From assembly GCF_024464655.1 (NCBI RefSeq), contig NZ_JANHAV010000011.1, positions 1 through 64,000 of the forward strand: a DNA stretch of 64,000 bases, read 5' to 3'. This DNA comes from Halobellus inordinatus (GTDB lineage Archaea; Halobacteriota; Halobacteria; Halobacteriales; Haloferacaceae). Positions 1-7,395 of the stretch are shown here, in pieces; within the stretch, counting starts at the first letter, position 1, and each line of letters opens with the position of its first letter. A program made the position numbers and the translations under genes. The notes beneath the pieces were generated by a model that worked only from the letters and a program-made list of their open reading frames with translations, was not told the DNA's origin and did no database searches.

Positions 1-2
1 TC

Positions 3-227
3 GGCCGCAACATCGACGAGATCCTCCGCTCGCTGCGCGCGCTCCAGATGAGCGACGAGGAAGGCGTCGCCGCCCCCGCCGACTGGCCCGAAAACGAGAA
101 ATTCGGCGACCGCGTCCTCCTGTCGCCACCCGGCACCGACGCCGACGCCGAAAAGCGGACAGCCGAAGCCGAAGACGACGACGAACTCGACTACTACGAC
201 TGGTGGTTCGTCACCAAGCAGCAGTAA
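3..227 (+). CDS. Peroxiredoxin, C-terminal part (5' end outside window)
   Basis: The open frame enters from the left edge and ends with TAA at 225-227. The visible 74 residues read GRNIDEILRSLRALQMSDEE, then a short acidic linker and the ending DYYDWWFVTKQQ. This resembles the C-terminal arm of haloarchaeal AhpC/TSA peroxiredoxins, where a helix of the form 'R.IDEILR.LRALQ' is followed by an aromatic DWWF tail. The catalytic cysteine lies outside the window, so peroxidase class cannot be checked. Its position directly upstream of cydAB and near Dps fits a role in peroxide removal. Identification rests on recall of the family's C-terminal pattern. Confidence 0.72.
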   Translation, partial: GRNIDEILRSLRALQMSDEEGVAAPADWPENEKFGDRVLLSPPGTDADAEKRTAEAEDDDELDYYDWWFVTKQQ

Positions 228-298
228 CGCTGCCCACGAAACGGCGTCGCACGTAGTACAGCCAGTCAACCGAAATCCATCCGCACTCCCACACGAGA

Positions 299-1705
299 AT
301 GATCGACCCAGTCATCGCCAGCAGACTTCAGTTTGCGGTGACGACGATCGTCCACATCATCTTCCCAGTGATGAGTATGGGTCTCGCGCCCTTCCTCATC
401 TACTTCACGTGGAAAGAGATTCGGACAAACGAACAGATATACGAACAACTCAGATCCTTTTGGACGAAGATCTTCGCGATCAGCTTCGTCGTCGGTACCG
501 TCACAGGAATCGTCCTGGAGTTCGAGTTCGGGACGAACTTCGCCGCGTTCTCGAAGACTGCGGGCGAACTGTTCGGCGGGCCGCTCGCGATCGAAGGGAT
601 GATGGCGTTTATGCTCGAGGCGACGTTCCTCGGCATCTTCATCTTCGGCCGCGAGCGCGTCTCCGATCGGCTGTATATGCTGTCGAGCGTCCTCGTCGGT
701 CTCGGAACGTGGCTGTCGGCGGTCTGGATCCTGATCGCGAACTCCTGGATGCAGACCCCACGCGGCTTCGAGGTCGCGATGGAGAGCGGCCAGCCGATCG
801 TCTCGCTGGTCGACCCGATCGCCGCCTACGCCAATCCGCGGTTCCCGTGGATGTACGTCCATATGCAGAACGCGGCCGTCCTCTCGGTCGCGCTGTTTAT
901 GGCCGGCGTCGCCGCCTACTTCGTCTGGCAGAACCGCGACACGGAGTTTTGGCGCAAGACGATGAAGATCGCGATCGCGGTGCTCCTGGTCTCGGCGCCG
1001 TTCCAGGCCATCCACGGCGACGCCTACGGGCGACACGTCGCAGAGACCCAACCGCAGAAGTTCGCCGCGATGGAGGCCCAATACGAGACCGACTCCTCGG
1101 TCGGGTTGAAACTCCTCGCGTTCCCGACGAGCGTGGAGAGTCTCACCGATCCGCGCGCGGAGAACCTCTTCGTCGTGGAACTGCCGTTCCTCGCGTCGAT
1201 CCTGGCCAGCGGGGGTGATCCGGGAGCCACCATCACGGGCTTGAACGACGTTCCGACGGAAGCTCCGCCGGTCGCCATCGTCTTCTGGGCGTTCCGCGCG
1301 ATGGTCGGCCTCGGGATGTGGTTCATCCTGCTCGCGTTCTGGGGTGGCTTCCGCTGGTACCAGGGAACGCTGTTCGAGGACGACCTGCTGGCGAAAGCGC
1401 TCGTCGGCTCGTCGGTCCTCGGCATCCTGACAGTAGAGTTGGGCTGGATCGTCACCGAGGTCGGCAGACAGCCCTGGGTCATCCAGGACGTGTTGAAGAC
1501 GCACGCTGGCGTCTCGCCGGGCCTGACGGGCGCTGAAGCGCTCGTGACGCTGGCCGGCTTCGTCGGCGTGTACGCCGCCCTGCTCGTACTCTACACGTAC
1601 GTCATCGCGCGCATCATCCGCAACGAAGCACCGACGAAGCCGCCGACGCCCGAACGCGAGCGCGACGCGCCCGATTCCGTGGGGGTCGTCCCGAGCGATG
1701 ACTGA
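299..1705 (+). CDS. cydA: Cytochrome bd ubiquinol oxidase subunit I
   Basis: Quinol-oxidising, haem-bearing subunit of the membrane cytochrome bd oxidase, which reduces O2 to water and usually works at low oxygen or under oxidative or nitrosative stress. The 468-residue product starts with the family N-terminus (SRLQFAVTTIVHIIFP). His19 sits where the E. coli CydA haem ligand lies, a second conserved His (HMQNAA, about residue 188) follows, and GRQPW occupies residues 389-393. The periplasmic Q-loop has the expected GDAYGRHVAETQP-like stretch, without a long insertion. Hydrophobic segments run throughout. ATG at 299 gives the full N-terminus. The gene overlaps cydB by 8 bp, so the two are translated as one operon. 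No cydCD assembly transporter is visible nearby. Confidence 0.96.
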   Translation: MIDPVIASRLQFAVTTIVHIIFPVMSMGLAPFLIYFTWKEIRTNEQIYEQLRSFWTKIFAISFVVGTVTGIVLEFEFGTNFAAFSKTAGELFGGPLAIEGMMAFMLEATFLGIFIFGRERVSDRLYMLSSVLVGLGTWLSAVWILIANSWMQTPRGFEVAMESGQPIVSLVDPIAAYANPRFPWMYVHMQNAAVLSVALFMAGVAAYFVWQNRDTEFWRKTMKIAIAVLLVSAPFQAIHGDAYGRHVAETQPQKFAAMEAQYETDSSVGLKLLAFPTSVESLTDPRAENLFVVELPFLASILASGGDPGATITGLNDVPTEAPPVAIVFWAFRAMVGLGMWFILLAFWGGFRWYQGTLFEDDLLAKALVGSSVLGILTVELGWIVTEVGRQPWVIQDVLKTHAGVSPGLTGAEALVTLAGFVGVYAALLVLYTYVIARIIRNEAPTKPPTPERERDAPDSVGVVPSDD

Positions 1706-2714
1706 CCTCCTCGCTGCGACGACGCTCTCCACACTCGCGGACGGCCCGCTGTTCGGGCTCCCGTTAGCGAAGCTCTGGTTCGGTCTCATCTTCGCCGTGC
1801 TCGGGACGTTTCTGTTCCTCGACGGCTTCGACTTCGGCGTCGGGGCGCTGTTCGCGACGCGGAAGACGGACGCCGAGCGCGAGCAGTTGCTGGCGGCGAT
1901 CGGGCCGTTCTGGGACGGGAACGAAGTGTGGCTCGTCGTCTTCGGCGGGATGCTCTTTGCCGTCTTCCCGACCATCTACGCCGACCTGTTCAGCCGGCAC
2001 TACCTGCTGATGTTCGGCATCCTCGGCGCGCTCATCCTCCGCGGGCTCGCGCCGGAGATGTACGAACAGCGGCACGACGAGGCCTGGCAGCGGTGGTGGG
2101 GACGTTCGTTCGTCGTCGGCAGCGTCACCGCGCCCCTCTTTTTGGGGATCTTCACCGGCAACTGGCTGTTCGGCGTCGACGGCTTCGTGTCGGTCGCGAG
2201 CCTGCTCGTCGGCCTCGCAGTCGTCGCGCTCACGATCGTCGACGGCGCGGCGTACCTCGGCGTGAAGACGCGTGGTGACGTCCGAAGCGAGACGCGGGCG
2301 ATGGGGCTGCTCGCACAGGTCGTGTACCTTCTGCTCGCGGTGGCTGCCGTGGTCGTCGGCTCACAGACCGCAGATCACGTCGCGTTGCTCTCCGGACCGG
2401 TGCTCGCGCTGCTCGGCGCGACGGTCCTGCTCGCGGCCACGTACGCTGTCGCCAGCCGATTCGGCCGCTGGTACGTCGCGTTCGTGGCCGTCGCCGGGCA
2501 GGTGTACGGACTCGTCGCCCTCGTCGCGACACTCCTGTATCCGATGATCGATCCGGTCACCGGACTCGCCGTCGGAGAGGCCATCGTCTCGACGCTGCCG
2601 CTCAATCTCACGTCGATCGGGGCCGCGTTCTTGCTGCCCCTCATTGCGACGTACTTCTATGTCCTCTACTCGGCGTTCAGCGGTCCGGTCGAAGAAGCAG
2701 AATCCTACGCCTGA
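1698..2714 (+). CDS. cydB: Cytochrome bd ubiquinol oxidase subunit II
   Basis: Second integral subunit of the bd oxidase, 338 residues with about eight to nine membrane segments. The N-terminal signature LDGFDFGVG (near residues 34-42) corresponds to the conserved GFD(L/F)GVG of CydB/AppB. The next part (FWDGNEVWLVVFGG) is also typical of the family. The ATG at 1698 lies inside the last codons of cydA, which implies translational coupling. The stop codon is followed 14 nt later by a T6 run. No small CydX-like subunit in the same orientation is seen; the next gene is convergent. Confidence 0.96.
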   Translation: MTDLLAATTLSTLADGPLFGLPLAKLWFGLIFAVLGTFLFLDGFDFGVGALFATRKTDAEREQLLAAIGPFWDGNEVWLVVFGGMLFAVFPTIYADLFSRHYLLMFGILGALILRGLAPEMYEQRHDEAWQRWWGRSFVVGSVTAPLFLGIFTGNWLFGVDGFVSVASLLVGLAVVALTIVDGAAYLGVKTRGDVRSETRAMGLLAQVVYLLLAVAAVVVGSQTADHVALLSGPVLALLGATVLLAATYAVASRFGRWYVAFVAVAGQVYGLVALVATLLYPMIDPVTGLAVGEAIVSTLPLNLTSIGAAFLLPLIATYFYVLYSAFSGPVEEAESYA

Positions 2715-2728
2715 ACGCCGCCCGCCGC

Positions 2729-2734
2729 TTTTTT
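2729..2734 (+). terminator. T-tract terminator after cydAB
   Basis: A run of six T residues preceded by a GC-rich stretch (CGCCCGCCGC) begins 15 nt after the cydB stop codon. Archaeal transcription commonly ends at short U-tracts, so this is the likely end of the cydAB message. The T-run overlaps the stop codon of the convergent small gene. Confidence 0.55.
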
Positions 2735-2927
2735 ACTCGCTCCAGCGCCGATAGAACCCGACGCTGAACGCCAACAGGATCACGCCGATCCCGAGGTTGC
2801 GGAACAGGTTCCCGGGGTCGCCAGTGAGCGTGTACTGGAGCACGCCCACGCCGATCAAGAACCCGATCACCAGGAGTGACAGCAGTAGCATCAGCGTCTC
2901 GGTCTCGAAGGCGCCGCGGTCACTCAC
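2733..2927 (-). CDS. Small two-TM membrane protein
   Basis: Product of 64 residues starting VSDRGAFETETL, with two hydrophobic segments (about residues 13-30 and 43-58) separated by a polar loop (TLTGDPGNLFRN), ending in YRRWSE. A longer in-frame start exists at 3092, but the GTG at 2927 is preferred: it is preceded by a strong Shine-Dalgarno (GGAGGT, 9 nt upstream), and the extra upstream residues look unlike a membrane protein. No function is recognised. It is convergent with cydB. Such short membrane proteins are common beside haloarchaeal oxidase genes, but a role with the bd oxidase is only a guess. Confidence 0.7.
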   Translation of the reverse strand: MSDRGAFETETLMLLLSLLVIGFLIGVGVLQYTLTGDPGNLFRNLGIGVILLAFSVGFYRRWSE

Positions 2928-3086
2928 GACGACAGCACCTCCGTCGTGCCGCGGTGCTCGCGCGTCGGTGTCGGCTTCGACGCAGTCGGTGACCAGTACG
3001 TCGTCGCTGCGGATCGGTGCTGATGGAAGGAGACGGGTATCATCGCTGGGATGGGACAGGGAGGGGAACGAGTAAATCGTGGGGGA

Positions 3087-3108
3087 CGACACCTCCCGAG
3101 AGGTGTCG
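3087..3108. other. Intergenic hairpin
   Basis: CGACACCTC and GAGGTGTCG form a perfect 9-bp stem with a 4-nt loop (CCGA). It lies in the 229-bp gap between two small minus-strand genes, upstream of the gene that starts at 2927 and downstream of the one that ends at 3157. It could be a terminator or processing element for the upstream gene. No U-tract follows it on the minus strand. Confidence 0.4.
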
Positions 3109-3156
3109 GTTCGTCGTCGTGGTACGTCGTCGATACCGATCGGCCTCGGAGACGGC

Positions 3157-3366
3157 TCAGAGCGTCGCCTTCTTCGAGAGCCCGATGCCGCTCATCAATA
3201 CGCCGGCGGCGATGAGAAGGCCGAGGCCCAGCGCCGTTACGATGTCACCGAGGCTGAGCATCCAGGCGGCTCCGATGACGCTCGCGAGGATGACCGCGAC
3301 GCCGGCGACGAACAGCGAACTGTTGATTCGGTCTCGGTCCTGCCGCAGCGAACCCAGTTGACTCAT
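3157..3366 (-). CDS. Small two-TM membrane protein
   Basis: Product of 69 residues, MSQLGSLRQDRDRINSSLF then two hydrophobic segments (about residues 19-37 and 43-61) and a short basic tail (SKKATL). The charged N-terminus followed by two helices suggests a hairpin membrane protein. The ATG at 3366 is supported by a TATA-like TTTTAGGC centred about 27 nt upstream (3388-3398), so the transcript is probably leaderless. No function is recognised. It is codirectional with the small membrane gene at 2733-2927 and may share an expression context with the neighbouring oxidase and stress genes. Confidence 0.7.
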   Translation of the reverse strand: MSQLGSLRQDRDRINSSLFVAGVAVILASVIGAAWMLSLGDIVTALGLGLLIAAGVLMSGIGLSKKATL

Positions 3367-3548
3367 ATCTAGTTTTAACGCTCGAGCGGCCTAAAACACA
3401 CAGTTGCGGGTGATTATCTGATCGTCTTTTCGAAGGGAAGCAGATCTGTCGGAAATAATTTCACAGCGTCTCATTTCTGAGGGTCATCTCCGTGGTAGCA
3501 GGCCTCACGGAGCTGAGAAGCCCCCTCTCGACTGCTCGTGGCAGTATT

Positions 3549-3562
3549 TTAGGCTCACCAAA
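3549..3562 (+). promoter_or_regulatory. Iron-box-like dyad upstream of a TATA box
   Basis: TTAGGCTCACCAAA matches 12 of 14 positions of the perfect palindrome found at 10465-10478. It lies just upstream of a TATA-like TTATAT (3568-3573), which in turn is about 28 nt from the ATG at 3598. That is the position where a repressor would block TBP/TFB binding. DtxR/IdeR-family metalloregulators bind dyads of the form TTAGG...CCTAA. The right arm here is degenerate, so function is uncertain. Confidence 0.35.
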
Positions 3563-3597
3563 AAAAGTTATATCCGGTGGAGCGTCACTTTCCGATA

Positions 3598-3780
3598 ATG
3601 GATAGTACCGACGCGGTGAACTCCGAACCCACGAACGAACGCGACGAAGCGGCCGCCGATTCGACGGTTGACATCTCAGCACACCAGTCCTCACCCGACC
3701 GTGTCGTCTTCACCGAAGACGGCAACAGCGATGGATGGATCGCGTTCGACGCCGAATCCGTCGTCGCACTCCACCGCTGA
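3598..3780 (+). CDS. Small acidic haloarchaeal protein (DUF7331-like)
   Basis: Product of 60 residues from the ATG at 3598, which has a TATA-like box about 28 nt upstream. The N-terminal two thirds is polar and disordered-looking (D, E, S, T rich). The C-terminus SDGWIAFDAESVVALHR looks like the only ordered part. The ending resembles that of the 57-residue protein at 7116-7289 (both end in an acidic strand plus a basic HR/HRR). I associate such short haloarchaeal proteins with the DUF7331 family, from memory. An in-frame ATG at 3577 is possible but would lie between the TATA box and the expected transcription start. Function unknown. Confidence 0.65.
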   Translation: MDSTDAVNSEPTNERDEAAADSTVDISAHQSSPDRVVFTEDGNSDGWIAFDAESVVALHR

Positions 3781-3817
3781 GGAGCGCGCTCGGACGACGG
3801 TACCCCCCTGAACGACG

Positions 3818-4363
3818 CTACTCCGACTCCGTACTGACGAGCGTGTCGTCTTCGAGGTAGTGTTCGATGTGGTGGGCCGCTTCTTCGACCTCGATGAGAT
3901 TCTCCCGGAGGAGATGTGCGGTCGTCTGATCGCCGAGGTTCGCCGCGAGTTCGATGTGCTCGCGGAGCGTCTCGATGATGTCGCCGTACATCTCCATATC
4001 GTTCCGGAGCGACGTGCGGACGTCGTAGACGTCCTCGTCCTCGGCTTCGACCGGCGCGTGCTCGGTGAGTGTCGTCATTCCGGCTATGGGGACGCCGCCG
4101 AGCGCCTGCACGCGCTCTGCGAGTTCGTCGGCGAACTCCTCGGCGTCTTCGGCCGCATCGCCGAGGAACAAGTGAAGGTCGCGGAACTCCGCACCCTCGA
4201 CGTTCCAGTGGTGCTTTTTCAACTGGTGGTAGAGAACGTACGTCGACGCGAGGTCCGTATTCAGCGCGTCGACGAGCTGTGATGCTTTCTCAGCGTCGAT
4301 GCGGAGCGCCTCGCTTCCCTCGACTTCGTCGGCGTGCTGTCGGACCGTCTCTTGGGTGCTCAT
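3818..4363 (-). CDS. dpsA: Dps family DNA-protecting ferritin-like protein
   Basis: Dps proteins form dodecamers that oxidise and store iron and shield DNA from Fenton chemistry. The 181-residue product has the Dps core: YVLYHQLKKHHWNVEG (ferroxidase His residues) and LFLGDAAEDAEEFADELAERVQALGG, where conserved acidic ligands sit. The length matches Halobacterium DpsA (182 residues). The ATG at 4363 is chosen over an upstream in-frame start because the latter lies upstream of the promoter-like AAGTATTAAG (4391-4400, minus strand), about 30 nt before this ATG. Its closeness to a peroxiredoxin, cydAB and iron-box-like sites fits oxidative and iron stress. Confidence 0.93.
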   Translation of the reverse strand: MSTQETVRQHADEVEGSEALRIDAEKASQLVDALNTDLASTYVLYHQLKKHHWNVEGAEFRDLHLFLGDAAEDAEEFADELAERVQALGGVPIAGMTTLTEHAPVEAEDEDVYDVRTSLRNDMEMYGDIIETLREHIELAANLGDQTTAHLLRENLIEVEEAAHHIEHYLEDDTLVSTESE

Positions 4364-4390
4364 CGCAGCCAACGGTTGGTTCGCGACGGA

Positions 4391-4400
4391 CTTAATACTT
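4391..4400 (-). promoter_or_regulatory. TATA-like promoter of dps
   Basis: On the minus strand AAGTATTAAG lies 28-37 nt upstream of the dps ATG (4363). That is the usual distance for a haloarchaeal leaderless or short-leader promoter. A second AT-rich patch (AATATATTTG, about 4434-4443) lies further upstream. Confidence 0.5.
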
Positions 4401-4497
4401 CGACCTACAGAAACATCTTTTTGGTAAAAACAAATATATTCTATGCCCGGTGGGACCAGCGACGGCAGATCGAGTCCTGCCGTCGAGAGTACCGATC

Positions 4498-4577
4498 GTA
4501 GGGAGTACCGCAAGTCCGCATAGATGTCTCGCCGGACGGTACGGCGCGAATCTCCGAACGGTGACGATAACCCCTAT
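4498..4577 (-). repeat. Family A palindromic element, copy A1
   Basis: 80 bp. Read on the minus strand it starts ATAGGGGTTATCGTCAC, continues through a central stem (GCGCCGTACCGTCCGGCG region) and ends in a degenerate GGTACTCCCTAC. Its first A is the last base of the arfA TGA stop codon, so the element begins on the stop. The far end is the most diverged of the better copies. Confidence 0.85.
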
Positions 4578-5368
4578 CAGTCGGTCGTGATGCCGATATC
4601 TTCCTGCGGGTAGCTCATCTCCACGATCGTCTCGTGGTGGCGGCACTCTTCGAGCGCGTGCTTGGCGTCCATTCCCGCGGTGTGCGGGTTGTCGGCGATC
4701 CCGACGCCGACTTTGAGCTCGACGCCGGCCTCGGCCTCGACGTGCTCGATCGCGTCGCGGTAGTCGGCCTCGTCCATCGCTGGACAGATCGAGATGATGT
4801 TGTCGCCGCCGACGAAGAACGAGAGCGCGCCGTACTCCTCGCGGAGGTAGCGCATCACCGCCGCGTACCCCTGTTCGATCTGGATGAAGGAGTCGAACTC
4901 GTTGAGCCGGTCTGTGTACTTGCCCGTCGCGTCGTTGACGTCGAAGTGAGCGATCTGGACGTCGCCGGGCGCTCGGCGGCTCTCGGTGAGGTACTCACCC
5001 GCGAGCACCTCGCGGCGGTCGCCGTCCTGTGCGGAACCGGCGCGCTGGAGCCCCGCCGTCGCCGATTCGAGCGCCTCGACCGGCGATGGGTCGGTCCCCG
5101 TTCCCAGACTGATGGTGACGGGATAGCGGTTGCCGATCGACTCCTGGAGGAGTTCGTGGTCCGCCTCGTCGAGCCCGTTGGTGATCGCGACCATATTGTC
5201 GAAGCGCGTGAAGAAGGCGTAGCCGTCGCGACTCCCGATGAACTGCGCGAGGTCGGCGAAGAGGCGAGACTGGAGGGTCTGGAGGTCCATCTCGCGTCGC
5301 GGTTCGGGCGTCACGGTCCACGGCCCGTAGTTGTCGATCTGAACGAGAGTGAGCTGGGAGTTCGTCAC
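4577..5368 (-). CDS. arfA: GTP cyclohydrolase III (ArfA type)
   Basis: Converts GTP to 2-amino-5-formylamino-6-ribofuranosylaminopyrimidinone 5'-phosphate, the first step of archaeal riboflavin and F420 synthesis. The 263-residue product starts MTNSQLTLVQIDNYGPWTVT, the typical N-terminus of COG2429. It has two related half-domains, each with an acidic metal-binding turn: FTRFDNMVAI (about 53-62) and FFVGGDNIIS (184-193). The GGDN turn is akin to nucleotidyl-cyclase folds. The length fits the family (about 250-270). It is alone on the minus strand, followed at its stop codon by repeat A1 and then dps. Confidence 0.93.
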   Translation of the reverse strand: MTNSQLTLVQIDNYGPWTVTPEPRREMDLQTLQSRLFADLAQFIGSRDGYAFFTRFDNMVAITNGLDEADHELLQESIGNRYPVTISLGTGTDPSPVEALESATAGLQRAGSAQDGDRREVLAGEYLTESRRAPGDVQIAHFDVNDATGKYTDRLNEFDSFIQIEQGYAAVMRYLREEYGALSFFVGGDNIISICPAMDEADYRDAIEHVEAEAGVELKVGVGIADNPHTAGMDAKHALEECRHHETIVEMSYPQEDIGITTD

Positions 5369-5532
5369 ATCTGTCCTCTGGGACGTAGCGTATATCGTTC
5401 TTTCCGTATCAGATTAGACCACCGTCTCACTTCTGGAACGTGTTGTCTGCTAACGAACGAGGACAGTACCGGCCGGTCGACTCCACCGTTGCACCCGCTA
5501 CGTTCAACACCACCAGGTCCCTACCACCGCCA

Positions 5533-6399
5533 ATGGGTGTTCGCGGAGTCATTTTCGACGTGGACGGGACGCTAGTGCGGGGGAACGAACCGATCACGGG
5601 AGCAGACGCCGGCCTCGCGGCCGTCGAACGCGCCGGCCTCCGCCGACTGTTCGTGTCGAACAATCCGACGAAGCCGCCCGCAGCGTACGAGCGCCGACTC
5701 GGTCGCGCCGGAATCACAGCGGAGGCCTCCGACGTCATCACTGCGGGCACCGTGACTGCGGCGTACCTCACCGAGCACCACGCGAGCGACGAGATCGCCG
5801 TGGTCGGCGAATCCGGCCTCGTCGACCTCCTTCGCTCGGCCGGCCTCTCAGTGACTGTAGTCGGATCCGGGACGGACACCGCGGGTGCCGCGTCTTCGGC
5901 CGACCGCGACGCCGAAGCACAGATGGACGGCGGTGCCACTCCCGACGTCTTGGTCGCATCGGTCGACCGGGACTTCAACTACGAGACGCTCCGGGAGTCG
6001 CTGTGGCTCCTCGAAGACTCCTCTGTCACGTTCGTCGGCACGGATCCCGATATCGTCATCCCCGCTCCGGAGGGTGACGTTCCCGGGTCTGGTGCGGTGA
6101 TCGACGCGATCGCGAACGTCGCCGGGCGAGATCCCTCGATCGTTCTGGGCAAACCGAGCGACACGGTGCGGACGATGGCGCTCGATCACCTGGACCTCCC
6201 GCCCGAGGACGTGCTCGTCGTCGGCGACCGACTCGACACCGACGTCGCTCTCGGCGAGCGCGCCGGAATGACGACCGCGCTCGTCCGGACCGGCGTGACC
6301 GACGAGGCAGACCTCGCAGCGTCGCCGATCAAACCGGATTACGTGCTCGACTCGCTCGCGGGACTTCCGGAACTTCTCGCGGATACGGGTGACGTGTAG
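5533..6399 (+). CDS. HAD-superfamily class IIA hydrolase (NagD-like phosphatase)
   Basis: Predicted sugar- or nucleotide-phosphate phosphatase. The four HAD motifs are visible: GVIFDVDGTLV (motif I, nucleophile Asp9), FVSNNPTKPP (motif II), VLGKPSD (motif III Lys) and VLVVGDRLDTDVALG (motif IV). The HAD-IIA cap appears between motifs II and III. The 288-residue length matches NagD/p-nitrophenylphosphatase relatives (about 260-280). ATG 5533 is preferred to the in-frame start at 5440 because the nucleophile motif begins a few residues after it. A polar, low-complexity insertion (about residues 115-135) is unusual. Substrate is unknown. Confidence 0.88.
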   Translation: MGVRGVIFDVDGTLVRGNEPITGADAGLAAVERAGLRRLFVSNNPTKPPAAYERRLGRAGITAEASDVITAGTVTAAYLTEHHASDEIAVVGESGLVDLLRSAGLSVTVVGSGTDTAGAASSADRDAEAQMDGGATPDVLVASVDRDFNYETLRESLWLLEDSSVTFVGTDPDIVIPAPEGDVPGSGAVIDAIANVAGRDPSIVLGKPSDTVRTMALDHLDLPPEDVLVVGDRLDTDVALGERAGMTTALVRTGVTDEADLAASPIKPDYVLDSLAGLPELLADTGDV

Positions 6400-6464
6400 T
6401 TCGAGAACACATTCGTTTCGGACAATAAGTATAACAGATCTCGGTCCGTCTAGCGCGATGGATT

Positions 6465-7055
6465 ATGGGCAAGAAGATCCTGATGATAGTCGGCGACTTC
6501 GGTGAAGACTACGAGACGATGGTTCCGTACCAGGCGCTGGAGATGGTCGGCCACGACGTAGACACGGTCTGTCCGGAGAAAGAAGCGGGCGAGACGGTCA
6601 AGACGGCGATCCACGACTTCCGCGGGGATCAGACGTACCTCGAAGAGCGCGGGCACGACTTCGAGGTGAACACGACGTTCGCGGAGATCGACCCCAGCGA
6701 CTACGACGCGCTTGTCGTCCCCGGCGGGCGGGCACCCGAATATCTCCGCACGTACGACGCGGTCCTCGACGCAGTCAGGCACTTCTTCGAGGAGGACAAA
6801 CCGGTGGCGGCAGTCTGCCACGGGCCGCAGATCCTCGCGGCCGCGGGCGTCCTCGACGGTTACGAGATGACCGCTTATCCGGCGGTACGCGCCGAAGTCG
6901 AAGCCGCCGGCTGTTCGTGGGTCGACGAGGTGACCGTCGACGGCAACCTCGTGACGGGGCAGGCGTGGCCCGACCATCCGGAGTGGCTCGCCGCCTTCCT
7001 CGACCTCCTCGGGACCGAGATCGACGCTGGCGTTCCGGCCGCCGCAGACGACTGA
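6465..7055 (+). CDS. DJ-1/PfpI family protein
   Basis: Glutamine-amidotransferase-like fold protein related to PfpI proteases and YhbO/DJ-1 deglycase-type stress proteins. The 196-residue product begins KKILMIVGDFGEDYETMVPYQ. The nucleophile elbow AAVCHGPQILAAAG carries Cys118 and His119, and a conserved Glu sits near residue 14. LVVPGGRAPEYLR (83-95) matches the family's PGG-R-P turn. The C-terminus VTGQAWPDHPEWLAAFLDLL is also typical. It stands alone between a HAD phosphatase and a small acidic protein. Protease and deglycase activities cannot be told apart from sequence. Confidence 0.9.
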   Translation: MGKKILMIVGDFGEDYETMVPYQALEMVGHDVDTVCPEKEAGETVKTAIHDFRGDQTYLEERGHDFEVNTTFAEIDPSDYDALVVPGGRAPEYLRTYDAVLDAVRHFFEEDKPVAAVCHGPQILAAAGVLDGYEMTAYPAVRAEVEAAGCSWVDEVTVDGNLVTGQAWPDHPEWLAAFLDLLGTEIDAGVPAAADD

Positions 7056-7085
7056 TAATTGTCGTGTGGTAACGTCTGACAAATA

Positions 7086-7093
7086 TTTATATA
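7086..7093 (+). promoter_or_regulatory. TATA box of the small gene at 7116
   Basis: TTTATATA lies 23-30 nt upstream of the ATG at 7116. This spacing puts transcription start at or next to the ATG, so the message is leaderless. Confidence 0.65.
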
Positions 7094-7115
7094 CTATCGT
7101 GGCGTTCCTCACAGT

Positions 7116-7289
7116 ATGGAAAGTCAGCCGAACAGTCCGTACGTCTACTCCGAGGACGCCCCGGAGCCTGCCGAACCGTACGTCTCACACGACGAAGTCG
7201 AAGAAGCGGCCCTACCGGATCCGGAGGGCCGAGACGTGATCATCGCCGACGGTCAGGCGATGAGTTTCCGCGCCTATCACCGGCGCTGA
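7116..7289 (+). CDS. Small acidic haloarchaeal protein (DUF7331-like paralogue)
   Basis: Frame of 57 codons, ATG 7116 to TGA 7287-7289: starts MESQPNSPYVYSEDAPEP, ends GQAMSFRAYHRR. A strong TATA box at leaderless distance supports it as a real gene although it is very short. The N-terminal part is acidic and probably disordered. The C-terminal DVIIADGQAMSFRAYHRR parallels the ending of the 60-residue protein at 3598-3780 (hydrophobic strand, acidic turn, basic HR end). Function unknown. The gene is followed after 26 nt by repeat A2. Confidence 0.65.
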   Translation: MESQPNSPYVYSEDAPEPAEPYVSHDEVEEAALPDPEGRDVIIADGQAMSFRAYHRR

Positions 7290-7315
7290 ACGCGGGTTTC
7301 GAGTCGGTCGTAGTT

Positions 7316-7395
7316 ATAGGGCTTATCGTCACCGTTCGGAGATTCGCGCCGTACCGTCCGGCGAGAAATCTATGACGACGTACGATAACCCCTAT
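7316..7395 (+). repeat. Family A palindromic element, copy A2
   Basis: 80 bp, from ATAGGGCTTATCGTCACC to TACGATAACCCCTAT. The inner stem is GCGCCG/CGGCG. The right end supplies the last base of the osmC stop (TAA on the minus strand, 7395-7397). The left end lies 26 nt after the stop of the gene at 7116-7289, so one element sits between two convergent genes. Confidence 0.88.

Noticed and set aside
266..1975. Minus-strand open frame of 569 codons over cydA
   Set aside because: cydA on the plus strand has all family motifs; the antisense frame has shadow composition (Arg, Glu, Asp repeats) and no domain.
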